A stretch of 64,000 bases of DNA from Aquimarina sp. Aq107. GTDB taxonomy: Bacteria; Bacteroidota; Bacteroidia; Flavobacteriales; Flavobacteriaceae. Under the pieces are notes generated by a model, which was not told the DNA's origin, did not search any database, and was given only the letters and a program-made list of their open reading frames with translations. The stretch lies in the NCBI RefSeq assembly GCF_943733665.1, contig NZ_OX030782.1, positions 4,884,501-4,948,500 on the forward strand. Direction: 5' to 3'. Below, piece by piece: positions 8,516 through 17,590 of the stretch. The translations under genes were made by a program, and so were the position numbers. Positions within the stretch are counted from its first letter, which is position 1, and every line of letters begins with the position of its first letter.

Positions 8516-9880
8516 TTATTTATATTTTATTATTATAATATCCTTATTTCCTTGATTATTCGGAACGTCTATATCATTGCTTTCAGTACTACCGACTATC
8601 AAAATCTTTTTGTCTTGCGTTTCTGTACATCCTACTGCAAATTCTGCTAAAGATCCACCAATGGTAGATTTCCATATGACATCTCCAGTACTATCAATTA
8701 GAATATTCCAGATATCACTTTGACCCTGATTTTCATCAACATCTCCGTTATTACTTCTGGAATTACCTGTGATAATAAAACCACCTTCTTGTGTAGCATA
8801 AATTCCTCTTGCCGTATCGAACTCTGTTCCTCCTAATGATTTTTCCCAGATTAAATTCCCATTATCATCAATTTGAATCATCCATAGATCGGCGTTTCCT
8901 TTAGCGTTAGAAATATCACCATCAGAACTTCTAGAATCCCCTACAATAATATATTTTCCATCACCAGATGTTGCAATTGCGTATCCAACATCAATTTCAG
9001 AACCTCCAAAAGATTTTTCCCAGACTTTAGTTCCTTCTGCGTTAATTTTAACGACCCAAAAATCATAGCTGCCATTAGGAGCAGTAATATCAAAATCATC
9101 ACTTTCAGAAGATCCGATCATTAAAAAACCCCCATCTTCGGTCTGTACTGTGTCATAGCTTCTATCATTATTTGTTCCTCCAAAATAACGTCTCCATTCT
9201 TTATTTCCTGAAGCATCTAATTTAATTCCCCAGAACTCTCCAACTCCGTGTTTTTCAAAAAATGTTTTATTATCATTTCCCTCACCATTACTAGCTGTAA
9301 CATCCAGAAAACCGGTGAGGAAATAACCATTATCAGTAGTTTGTACAACAGAGAATGCACGGTCAATACCAGGAAACCCAAAAGATTTTTCCCATTCTAA
9401 ATTTCCTGAAGCGTCAATTTTTACAATCCAATAGTCTTGTAGTCCTGCATTTTCACTTACATCACCATCAGTACTTCTACTATAACCAACTAAAGCATAA
9501 CCCCCATCTACGGTTTTAATAATTCTTTGTCCACGATCATCTCCAGTACCACCATAGGTTTTACTCCAAAGAATAGTTCCTTCTTTAGAAATTTTTAAAA
9601 CCCAAAAATCACTGTCGGTAGCATCTTTATCAGTTATATCACCATCAATACTTTGTGTATACCCAAAAACAACATAACTCCCATCTTCAGACTCTATAAT
9701 GGATAAAGCATCGTCTTCTCCACTTCCGCCAAAGGTTTTGATCCATTCTACCGTTCCCTGAAAACCGTCATCAGGATTTATAGGAGGCGTAGAGGTTGTA
9801 TTGTCATCACTGCTACAACCTACAATATATGTAACAAGAAAAATTAATAAGAATTTATGAAAGAAATTGAATTTACACAT
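8516..9880 (-). CDS. Seven-repeat (predicted beta-propeller) lipoprotein, copy 2
   Basis: 454 residues with lipobox IVGC followed by SSDD. It has the same seven-unit architecture as the neighbouring gene, with units beginning KTFGG, KTYGG, KSFGF, RYFGG, KSFGG, KSLGG and STIGG. The paralogues align along their whole length, including the long insert between units 3 and 4, so they arose by tandem duplication. It is 14 bp downstream of the 828-residue T9SS protein gene (9895-12381) and probably shares its transcript. A more distant seven-unit relative is encoded at 32793. No enzymatic motif is visible. Confidence 0.85.
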   Translation of the reverse strand: MCKFNFFHKFLLIFLVTYIVGCSSDDNTTSTPPINPDDGFQGTVEWIKTFGGSGEDDALSIIESEDGSYVVFGYTQSIDGDITDKDATDSDFWVLKISKEGTILWSKTYGGTGDDRGQRIIKTVDGGYALVGYSRSTDGDVSENAGLQDYWIVKIDASGNLEWEKSFGFPGIDRAFSVVQTTDNGYFLTGFLDVTASNGEGNDNKTFFEKHGVGEFWGIKLDASGNKEWRRYFGGTNNDRSYDTVQTEDGGFLMIGSSESDDFDITAPNGSYDFWVVKINAEGTKVWEKSFGGSEIDVGYAIATSGDGKYIIVGDSRSSDGDISNAKGNADLWMIQIDDNGNLIWEKSLGGTEFDTARGIYATQEGGFIITGNSRSNNGDVDENQGQSDIWNILIDSTGDVIWKSTIGGSLAEFAVGCTETQDKKILIVGSTESNDIDVPNNQGNKDIIIIKYK

Positions 9881-9894
9881 TTGTTAATATTAAA

Positions 9895-12381
9895 TTATCT
9901 TTTTATTAAACGTTTGGTAATCTGATTGTTATCGTTAAAAACTTTTAAAAGATAAACTCCAGCATTTAAACTTGATACGTCTATTGTTTTTGTAACGTTT
10001 CCTTTACTTATCAATTGTCCGGTAATGGATATAATTTCATACGATGCTGTTTGATCTGTATTTAAAAATACTTCTAGGACTTTACCAAATACTGGGTTTG
10101 GGTATATTTTTAACGCCAGAATATCTTCATCTTCATTACCAAAAACAGGAATGATATTAGAAGTTACTATCTGCTCATTATTAGATCTTCCACAAGAGCC
10201 TTCATAGATCTTTACAGAAGAAAAATCTGAGGTATTACCAGAACCACTATCATTGTCATTTATAAATACCAATCTGTCCATTGTTCCTGTATAGAAACTA
10301 CCTACTGGAATTACATATGTTATAAAATCATTACCAGAATAGTTATCATAGTTGGTAACACCATAATTTTGAGTACCATGTACTTTGAAATATCTTGTAG
10401 AAGTTAAGGTGTTATCATTTTCAAAACCAATGGCATGAATTTCTCCTTGGGATGAGCTTCTGAACTCAAATTCAATTACCGTATTGGGAGTTACAGTATA
10501 GTTGTAAGGAATATATTTCCAGGTATTATTCGTTAAAGATAATGTTGTACCAGTATTATTTACAACAAAGTCACCAGCTGAATCCTGATTGGAGAACGGA
10601 GTGATCTGAAAATCGCTAAAATCAATACTATCACATGTTGGAGGAGGAGTGTTGCCATCTGTAATATTTACATCATCTATGGCAATATCACTCTGCCATC
10701 CTTGAGAACCACTTCCTGTTATAGCACTAAATCGTAATTGAACACTTGCTTCCCCAGAATATGAGGATAAATCTATTGTTGCGGCATTCCAGTTGCTTCC
10801 TTGGTCTCCGCTTCGGTTAAAAATAGATGACCAATTTCCTTGGTTGTCAATTCTTGCTTCTACTGTTAAACTATTAATAGCGCTTCCTAACATGTGATAT
10901 TGAAATGTTAAGCTTGGTGATGTAAGATTAGTAAAATCTAAACAAGGAGAATTTAAAACTGCGTTTTTGTTTGGATAACCCGTTCCATTACCAGAAGCTT
11001 CTACATAAATATAGGTGTTACCATCTGATGCTGCGGTTGGACCTGTTCCTGTGGAAGGAGTACCTCCAGAATCTCTAGTCCAATTTAGGTCATCATCAGA
11101 AGCATTTTCCCAAAACCCAAAACTAGATTCAAAACTTTCACTAAACGGAAAAGAATTTACGACTGAAGAGCAGTCATCTCCTCCACCATCTCCAGGTTCA
11201 CTTTTTCTTACTAAGAAAAAACCACCCTCTATATCACTTATAACTATATTTCCACTATTAAAATATGGATAGATATTCCAAGCTCCATTAAAAGAAGCAC
11301 TATTACTAGATGGATACGTGTCAAAATATCCGATTTCATTAATATTTGTATTACCTATATCTGCAATATCAATAACTCTAAACCCAGCTCTATAATTAGC
11401 CAAATAAAACTTATCTCCTTTTACATATCCATTATGATCAATAGCTGGAGTAGGTCCATTATATATCATATGTTGTTGCGGATTATCTAGATCTTCAAAA
11501 TCAAAAATAATAGTTCTTGTATTAAAACCTACGCCTTGCTCATCTGTCTCATCTCCTAAAAGAAAATATCTCATATCATCAGTGAACCACCCTTGGTGGG
11601 TATATCCAATATTTGTATACTGTATGGTAGAAATTGTTGTTGGATTTGATTTGTCAGTAATATCTGCAATTACTACTTCGATCTCATTACTGCCGATAAG
11701 AATTTCTCTTCCGTTATAATCTGGATCGGGACCGTTATAGGTAACTACTTGAGCATCGTGAGTATAAGCTCTTTGGCCTCCAGATAAAAAACCACCAGCA
11801 TTGGTCGGATTTTTAGGATCTTGAATATTCACGAATAATGGTCCTCCGTTATATGGCCCAGAACCTCTTTGTGCTCCTACGATATAAGCAAATCCGGTAT
11901 CTTCATTAATTACAATATTATGCGCGTTTCCAAATTGAGTATATCGAGTATCTGCAGAAAAAGTTGCTGGTGGATTAGAAACGTTACGCAATCTGGTCAG
12001 ATCAAAAACCTGCATACCATGACCAGAGGCTTCACTTACGATAAAAGCATGATTATCATAAACCTTAACATCTCTCCATAGACTATTACCTGTTGCGGTA
12101 GGGAGTTTTCCCAGATAAACTGGGTTAGTGGGGTTAGAAATATCTATAAATGCTGTACCATTGTTTAAACCAATAATTGCATATTCTTTAGATGTTTGCG
12201 TATCTGTCCACCCCCAACTGTCATTTCCAGAGCTAGCATTCATTTGAGAAAGTGTAATAGTAGACATAAGGTCGTAATCTTTACATGGATAAGATCCGGC
12301 AAATCCATTGGTACAAGGCGTTTGACTATGGCAAATAGTAAAGCTTACTAGGAAGCATAGAGCTAAGGTTAGTCTTTTCAT
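9895..12381 (-). CDS. Choice-of-anchor-B protein with MAM-like and T9SS sorting domains
   Basis: 828 residues. Signal peptide ends CHSQ. The choice-of-anchor-B domain (about 25-395) contains GNAHNIVINEDTG, THDAQVVTYNGPD, GYTHQGWFT and IDHNGYVKG. A MAM-like jelly-roll follows at about 405-580 (FPFSESFESSFGFWEN), then another beta-rich domain at about 590-735, and a T9SS type A sorting domain at the end (KIYPNPV ... LKVFNDNNQITKRLIKR). The protein is therefore exported through the outer membrane and held on or released from the surface. Conserved His residues in the first domain could bind metal, which would suit the nearby MbnP/MbnH pair, but this is inference. It is the first gene of a likely two-gene operon. 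Confidence 0.88.
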   Translation of the reverse strand: MKRLTLALCFLVSFTICHSQTPCTNGFAGSYPCKDYDLMSTITLSQMNASSGNDSWGWTDTQTSKEYAIIGLNNGTAFIDISNPTNPVYLGKLPTATGNSLWRDVKVYDNHAFIVSEASGHGMQVFDLTRLRNVSNPPATFSADTRYTQFGNAHNIVINEDTGFAYIVGAQRGSGPYNGGPLFVNIQDPKNPTNAGGFLSGGQRAYTHDAQVVTYNGPDPDYNGREILIGSNEIEVVIADITDKSNPTTISTIQYTNIGYTHQGWFTDDMRYFLLGDETDEQGVGFNTRTIIFDFEDLDNPQQHMIYNGPTPAIDHNGYVKGDKFYLANYRAGFRVIDIADIGNTNINEIGYFDTYPSSNSASFNGAWNIYPYFNSGNIVISDIEGGFFLVRKSEPGDGGGDDCSSVVNSFPFSESFESSFGFWENASDDDLNWTRDSGGTPSTGTGPTAASDGNTYIYVEASGNGTGYPNKNAVLNSPCLDFTNLTSPSLTFQYHMLGSAINSLTVEARIDNQGNWSSIFNRSGDQGSNWNAATIDLSSYSGEASVQLRFSAITGSGSQGWQSDIAIDDVNITDGNTPPPTCDSIDFSDFQITPFSNQDSAGDFVVNNTGTTLSLTNNTWKYIPYNYTVTPNTVIEFEFRSSSQGEIHAIGFENDNTLTSTRYFKVHGTQNYGVTNYDNYSGNDFITYVIPVGSFYTGTMDRLVFINDNDSGSGNTSDFSSVKIYEGSCGRSNNEQIVTSNIIPVFGNEDEDILALKIYPNPVFGKVLEVFLNTDQTASYEIISITGQLISKGNVTKTIDVSSLNAGVYLLKVFNDNNQITKRLIKR

Positions 12382-12384
12382 GAG

Positions 12385-12445
12385 TTTGTGTAATTTTAGA
12401 AGTTAGTTAAACTAGTTAGTTAGACTAGCGAATTACACAAAATTA
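12385..12445 (-). promoter_or_regulatory. Promoter -7 element and leader inverted repeat with internal 13-bp tandem repeat
   Basis: Minus-strand -7 element TAATTTTG at 12438-12445. A perfect 11-bp inverted repeat (12385-12395 with 12431-12441) encloses two 13-bp direct repeats (12402-12414 and 12415-12427, one mismatch). The inner arm ends three bases before the ATG at 12381, so the transcript leader could fold into a hairpin that abuts the start codon. It could equally be an operator pair. It sits upstream of the 828-residue T9SS protein gene. Confidence 0.5.
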
Positions 12446-12564
12446 ATCTAAAAAAACCCAAACTCGGTCCTAGCTTTCCACACTATTTATCCGGTTTAAC
12501 CATCTCGTAATCAGTATTTAATTTAATTGTTGAGTTATTAAACTTTAACCTTTAAACAAAGTTG

Positions 12565-13989
12565 TTATTTAACAATCAATTTTTTAGTTACATCATTTAT
12601 TTTAATAAGATATATTCCTGGCGAGTATGCTAGAGATAATGTAATATTTTTAGCATTATCTGGATTATGAAACTCTTCGATTTTCTTACCAATTACATTA
12701 TAAATTTCTATTTTTTCTAATCCTGTAATGTCTCCTCCATCAATTGTAACACTAGAGTTCGTAGGGTTAGGGTAGATTGCAAAATTCGATTTTTCTTCAA
12801 AATCATTTACACTTAGGGTATTAGTTTGTCTAACGAGTAAAAACCCTCTTTCAATATCACTAATTACGATATTACCACTATTAAAATAAGGATACACATT
12901 CCAAGCACCATTAAATGCTGCATTATCATTGGAAGGATAGGTGTCAAAATAACCTATTTCATTAATGTTTTTATTTGCTATATCTGAAATATCAACTATT
13001 CGTATACCCGATCTGTAATTCGCTAAAAAAAATAGATTTCCTTTTACATAACCGTTATGGTCGATAGAAGGTGTAGGACCGTTATAATCCATATGAAATG
13101 TAGGGTTGTCTAAATCTTCGAAGTCAAAGATTACTGTTCTGGTATTAAAACCGACACTTGTTTCATCAAGTTCATCTCCTAAAAGAAAATAACGCTGATC
13201 TTCTGTAAACCACCCTTGATGTGTATAACCTACACTAGAATAGCTAATCGTAGAAATAGTAATAGGATTATTTTTGTCAGTTATATCTGCAATTACAATT
13301 TCTATTTGATTACTTCCAATTAATATTTCTTTCCCTGTATAATCGGTATCCGGACCGTTATAAGTTACTACTTGTGCATCATGGCTATAAGCATCTCCTC
13401 CTGCTGAAATAAAACCTCCAGCTGCTATTGGATTTTTAGGATCCCTAATATCAATAAAATGCGGTCCTCCGCTAAAAGTTGAAGTTCCCACAGCATATGC
13501 AAATCCAGAATCTTCATTGATTACAATATTATGTGCATTTCCAAAACCTGTATATCTTGTATCTGAAGTAAATGTCTCTGGAGGATTTGTTATATTTCTT
13601 AGTCGAGTAAGATCAAAAACTTGCATTCCATGACTAGAAGCTTCACTTACAATAAAAGCGTGATTTTGATATACTTTTACATCTCTCCAAGAACTATTAG
13701 TAGTTGCTGTCGGAAGTTTTCCAAGATATATGGGAGTTGTTGGATCTGAAACATCGATAAAAGCTGTTCCATTATTTAATCCGATAAGTGCATATTCTTT
13801 TCCACTGGTAGAGTCTGTCCATCCCCAGCTATCATTTCCCGAAGTTGCATTCATCGTAGATAATGGAATCTGAGACATCAAATCATAATCCTGACAAGGA
13901 AAAGAGCCCGCTGTCCCATTTTCACATATTGTTTGAGATTGTAAAATGAATGATAAAAATAAGAAACTAAGTAGGGTTATTTTTTGCAT
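12565..13989 (-). CDS. Choice-of-anchor-B protein with T9SS sorting domain
   Basis: 474 residues. Signal peptide ends LQSQ, then one choice-of-anchor-B domain (about 22-385) with the same His-containing motifs as its neighbours (GNAHNIVINEDSG, SHDAQVVTYNGPD, YTHQGWFTEDQ, IDHNGYVKG). A T9SS type A sorting domain follows at about 400-474 (FAIYPNPTNSSVTI ... YLIKINDVTKKLIVK). It lacks the MAM-like domain of the 9895 product. The frameshifted third paralogue lies 33 bp upstream on the same strand, so the two are probably in one transcript. A surface location is well supported; its role is unknown. Confidence 0.9.
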   Translation of the reverse strand: MQKITLLSFLFLSFILQSQTICENGTAGSFPCQDYDLMSQIPLSTMNATSGNDSWGWTDSTSGKEYALIGLNNGTAFIDVSDPTTPIYLGKLPTATTNSSWRDVKVYQNHAFIVSEASSHGMQVFDLTRLRNITNPPETFTSDTRYTGFGNAHNIVINEDSGFAYAVGTSTFSGGPHFIDIRDPKNPIAAGGFISAGGDAYSHDAQVVTYNGPDTDYTGKEILIGSNQIEIVIADITDKNNPITISTISYSSVGYTHQGWFTEDQRYFLLGDELDETSVGFNTRTVIFDFEDLDNPTFHMDYNGPTPSIDHNGYVKGNLFFLANYRSGIRIVDISDIANKNINEIGYFDTYPSNDNAAFNGAWNVYPYFNSGNIVISDIERGFLLVRQTNTLSVNDFEEKSNFAIYPNPTNSSVTIDGGDITGLEKIEIYNVIGKKIEEFHNPDNAKNITLSLAYSPGIYLIKINDVTKKLIVK

Positions 13990-14022
13990 GGGTTGAGTTT
14001 TTAAGAGTGTAATTGTGTTATT

Positions 14023-15238
14023 TTATGGAGTACTTTCTTTTACTAATATAAATCCAGAGTTGATGTCGCTAATTACAATATTTCCACTTTCGAAATATGG
14101 ATATACATTCCAAGCACCACTAAATCCAGCACTATCGTTTGATGGAAAGGTATCTATATATGCTATTTCGGTCATCGACATAGATGCAATATCTGCAATA
14201 TCAATTATTCTAATACCCGCTCTATAATTAGCTAAATAAAACTTATTTCCTTTTACATATCCATTATGATCAATAGCTGGAGTTGATCCCAAATAATTCA
14301 TATGAAATTTTGGATTATCCAAATCTTCAAAATCGAATACAACTGTTCTAGTATTAAAACCTACTCTTTGCTCATCAAGCTCATCGCCTAATAAAAAAAA
14401 ACCGTTGATTCTCTGTAAACCATCCTTGATGAGTGTATCCAATATTTTCATAATTTATAGTAGAAATAGTTTTAGGATCATTTTTGTCAGTAATGTCAGC
14501 AATTACTATTTCTATCTGATTACTACCAATTAGAATTTCGCGACCAGTATAGTCGGTATCGGGGCCATTATAAGTTACAACTTGTGCATCATGGCTGTAA
14601 GCATCTCCTCCATCAGAAATAAAACCTCCTGCCGCTACAGGGTTTGTAGGATCTTGAATATTTACAAAATGAGGTCCTCCGCCAAAAGTAGATGTTCCTA
14701 CCCCATATGCGTAACCGGTGTCTTCATTGATTACAATATTATGTGCGTTGCCAAAACCAGTATATGTTGTATTAGCAGTAAATGTTTGTGGTGGATTAGT
14801 TACATTTCTTAAACTAGTCAAATCAAAAACTTGCATTCCATGTCCAGCAGCTTCACTCACTATAAAAGCATGGTTTTGATATACTTTCGCATCACGCCAA
14901 GAACTATTTTCTGTTGCTGTAGGTAGTTTTCCTAAATAAATAGGGGATTCAGGAGTAGAAATATCAATAAAAGCAGTACCGTTATTTAGGCACATAATGA
15001 CATATTCTTTTCCATTGCTAGGATCTGTCCAACCCCAACTATCATTTCCTCCAGTTGCTCCCATTTCCGAAAGTGATATTGAAGAAACGAAATCAATACC
15101 ACAACTTTGGTAAATTCCTCCATCACTTTCAGTTGAGCAAGCGGTAATTGGAATATTTGTATTGTCATCATCATTACTACAGCTTACAAAAGATAAAAGG
15201 ATTGAAATAAAAGCGAGAGTACTAAGATATTTTTTCAT
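14023..15238 (-). pseudogene. Choice-of-anchor-B lipoprotein gene interrupted by a frameshift in a 9-T tract
   Basis: Starting at ATG 15238 (MKKYLS), the product has lipobox SFVSC followed by SNDDD and a choice-of-anchor-B domain. The reading frame breaks at about 14401-14393, where the coding strand has nine T. The sequence reads ENQRFFFIRR and stops, while the +1 frame continues FLLGDELDEQRVGFNTRT to a stop at 14023. Removing one T restores a continuous domain matching the two neighbouring paralogues, which read YFLLGDE and have no long T run. The rebuilt protein ends right after the domain (GFILVKESTP), with no T9SS tail. It could be a pseudogene, a sequencing error, or a slippage-controlled gene. 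An extra in-frame ATG at 15277 would put residues ahead of the signal peptide and is less likely. Confidence 0.8.
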
Positions 15239-15449
15239 GTTTAATCTACTAGAATTAATTATTGATGAAGAATACATATATATAACAAGCTAATTAAGAA
15301 ATACCCTATATATCTATAGTATTAAAACTACTCAAAAAGATAATTCTGGACTACAATTTTTTTGTTTATGCTTTGGTCAAAAAGGTAACAAAAAATAATG
15401 ACTGTTGATATAAAGGTGTTAAATAAAGAAACTGTTAATAATTTTAATC

Positions 15450-15971
15450 ATGAAAAATCAAGTTTTTAAAAAGATAGTATTGGTATTCATCGTATTTTCT
15501 TTAATTAGTTGTTCAAAGGATGACGACGCGCCTGTTGTGGATGCTGGAGTTACATTAATAGAAAAACAAGGAGAGTGGCTCTGTGAATTACAACAAACGT
15601 GCGAAGATATTTATCAATTCAGGTTTGTAGAAGATTCTAAAGTATCCATTAGTATTGAAGATGTTACAGGAATGTCGGTTTTATCTATAGATTTATCATC
15701 CGATTTTGGCCAATTCGGAGGACCAAATTTATTGAATGAAGGTAATCTAACATATTACGGTTGTACACTTCAAAATGAAGAAGTTTCTATAGCTAATATT
15801 TCTATTTCTGAGACAGGAATCTATAATCTTTCTATTGCTAGAGATTGGGGGTTAAGTGCTGGCTTTGATGGTACATATAATTTAGTTATTACTTCTGACA
15901 ATCCTTTTACTGAAGAAGGAGTAGTAATACAAAACGTAGAAGCTATAAATTATGAAAGAGAATGCTTGTAA
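15450..15971 (+). CDS. Small lipoprotein of unknown function
   Basis: 173 residues, lipobox LISC (C21) followed by SKDDD, as in surface-exported flavobacterial lipoproteins. The mature part is rich in beta-prone residues and has several Cys (GEWLCELQQTCEDIY, YYGCTLQ, and a Cys one residue from the C-terminus), which could form disulfides. No family is recognised. It has its own transcription unit: the upstream genes run the other way and a hairpin terminator follows directly. The 211-bp region before it (15239-15449) shows no obvious gene or perfect -7 element. Confidence 0.75.
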   Translation: MKNQVFKKIVLVFIVFSLISCSKDDDAPVVDAGVTLIEKQGEWLCELQQTCEDIYQFRFVEDSKVSISIEDVTGMSVLSIDLSSDFGQFGGPNLLNEGNLTYYGCTLQNEEVSIANISISETGIYNLSIARDWGLSAGFDGTYNLVITSDNPFTEEGVVIQNVEAINYERECL

Positions 15972-15990
15972 TTGGATTTGTAATTATTAA

Positions 15991-16016
15991 AATCCCGATT
16001 TTTCGGGATTTTTTTG
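15991..16016 (+). terminator. Intrinsic terminator after the 15450 lipoprotein gene
   Basis: 9-bp perfect stem (15991-15999 with 16004-16012), TTTT loop and a run of seven T's (16010-16016), 20 bp after the stop codon. Confidence 0.92.
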
Positions 16017-16039
16017 TGTAATCAAATGACCTTGTTCCC

Positions 16040-16047
16040 TACCTTTG
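16040..16047 (+). promoter_or_regulatory. -7 promoter element for thiL
   Basis: TACCTTTG matches TAnnTTTG perfectly, with a TTG at 16015-16017 (22-bp spacing) that can serve as -33. Transcription would start at about 16052-16054, on or next to the ATG at 16053, so the mRNA may be leaderless or nearly so. This argues against the longer frame starting at 16014. Confidence 0.55.
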
Positions 16048-16052
16048 CATTT

Positions 16053-17099
16053 ATGATTGAAGATAAAAATACATCTAGGACATCACTTTCTGAATTGGGA
16101 GAATTTGGATTGATAGATCATTTGACAAAAAATTTTAAAATTCAACAGGAATCTACTATTGTAGGTATTGGTGATGACGCAGCGGTATTAGATTTTAAGG
16201 ACAAAAAATGTGTTCTTACTACTGATCTTTTGATTGAGGGTGTACACTTTGATTTATCTTATGTACCTCTTAAGCATTTGGGTTATAAAGCTGTAATGGT
16301 AAATCTTTCTGATGTATATGCAATGAATGCAACTGCCACGCAGATAACAGTTTCTATTGCGGTATCAAATAGATTTCCTTTAGAAGCGTTGGAAGAATTA
16401 TATTCAGGAATTAAAACTGCGGCAAAAATATATAACGTTGATGTAGTTGGTGGTGATACGACTTCTTCAACTACTGGTTTAATGATTAGTATTACTGCAA
16501 TTGGACAAGCGGACAAAGATGATTTAGTGTATCGTAATGGTGCTGGAGAAAGTGATTTGTTAGTTGTTTCAGGAGATTTAGGAGCTGCTTATTTAGGTCT
16601 TCAAATTTTAGAAAGAGAAAAACAAGTATATAAAGCAAATCCTAATTCTCAACCAGATTTGGATCAGTATTCGTATTTAATAGAGCGACAATTAAAACCA
16701 GAAGCTCGAAAGGACATTAAAGAACTCCTTAAAGCTTTAGATGTAAAACCAACTAGTATGATAGATATTAGTGATGGTCTATCTTCTGAAGTTATCCACT
16801 TATGTACAAAATCAAAAGTTGGTGTTAATCTTTATGAAGAAAAAATACCTTTAGATCCTGCAGTTATTTCTACTTGTGAAGAGTTTAAATTAAATAGTAC
16901 AACGGTTGCACTTAGTGGAGGGGAAGATTATGAATTACTATTTACGATTAAACAAGAAGATTTTCCAAAGATTAAAGCAAACCCTAATCTTACAGTAATT
17001 GGTCATATGACTGATGAAAAAAGCGGAATAGGGTTAGTAACCCGAGCTAATGAAAAGATTCAATTAATGGCACAGGGATGGAATCCTATAAAAGAATAA
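16053..17099 (+). CDS. thiL: Thiamine-monophosphate kinase ThiL
   Basis: 348 residues from ATG 16053. ThiL phosphorylates thiamine monophosphate with ATP to give thiamine pyrophosphate, the last step of thiamine biosynthesis, in the cytosol. Diagnostic motifs are GIGDDAAVLD, TTDLLIEGVHFD, MVNLSDVYAM, VGGDTTSS, IDISDGLSSE and LSGGEDYELLF, which supply the Mg-ATP-binding acidic residues. Length is normal for the family. The open frame extends upstream to 16014, but those codons overlap the preceding terminator tail and the promoter, so the shorter start is preferred. It is a single-gene unit; the convergent neighbour's stop lies one base beyond its own. Confidence 0.95.
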   Translation: MIEDKNTSRTSLSELGEFGLIDHLTKNFKIQQESTIVGIGDDAAVLDFKDKKCVLTTDLLIEGVHFDLSYVPLKHLGYKAVMVNLSDVYAMNATATQITVSIAVSNRFPLEALEELYSGIKTAAKIYNVDVVGGDTTSSTTGLMISITAIGQADKDDLVYRNGAGESDLLVVSGDLGAAYLGLQILEREKQVYKANPNSQPDLDQYSYLIERQLKPEARKDIKELLKALDVKPTSMIDISDGLSSEVIHLCTKSKVGVNLYEEKIPLDPAVISTCEEFKLNSTTVALSGGEDYELLFTIKQEDFPKIKANPNLTVIGHMTDEKSGIGLVTRANEKIQLMAQGWNPIKE

Positions 17100-17100
17100 T

Positions 17101-17370
17101 TTAAGAAGCGGCTTGTAAATTTATTTTGTCTTTAGTTCTTGCTGCTTTTTTAGCATGGACAGAAGCTAACACATCATTAATTTCTTTTAGTTTGGGAGTC
17201 ATAACTTCTAGTCTTCCTCTACTATTAGTGGTTGCTTGTTCTCCACAATGTGTGCAGGTATATTCTTTTATATGATGGGTAACTTGCTTAGAAGTTACAT
17301 AATTGTGCCCAAATAAAGCGCAATATATTTTTGATATGGAGAATGACGAATGTGGGGTATATTTCTTCAT
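17101..17370 (-). CDS. Small zinc-ribbon-like protein of unknown function
   Basis: 89 residues. An N-terminal CALFGH motif and a central CTHCG pair suggest a small zinc-binding fold, followed by a basic helical tail (KKAARTKDK). It resembles short prophage-type zinc-ribbon proteins (DUF1660-like), but I am not sure of the family. No signal peptide is present. Its stop codon is one base from that of thiL on the opposite strand. The 220 bp upstream of it (17371-17590), shared with the end of the hydrolase gene, is very AT-rich, with nothing else recognisable. Confidence 0.7.
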   Translation of the reverse strand: MKKYTPHSSFSISKIYCALFGHNYVTSKQVTHHIKEYTCTHCGEQATTNSRGRLEVMTPKLKEINDVLASVHAKKAARTKDKINLQAAS

Positions 17371-17590
17371 ATTTTAGGGGTTAAAAGTTCATTATCAGTA
17401 CAATAATAACATTTTTTTAGTTATTAACAATTATTTGTAAGAAAAATTTTTGAAAAAACTTCATTTTTTGACTAAAAACTGTATTTTATAGTGTTTTTGT
17501 CTGTTAAAAATGTATTTAATCGGATAATTAAGGGTTGGGTATGGTATTTTTATTACAAGTCTAAATAGTTAATAACTATGGGAAAATAGC

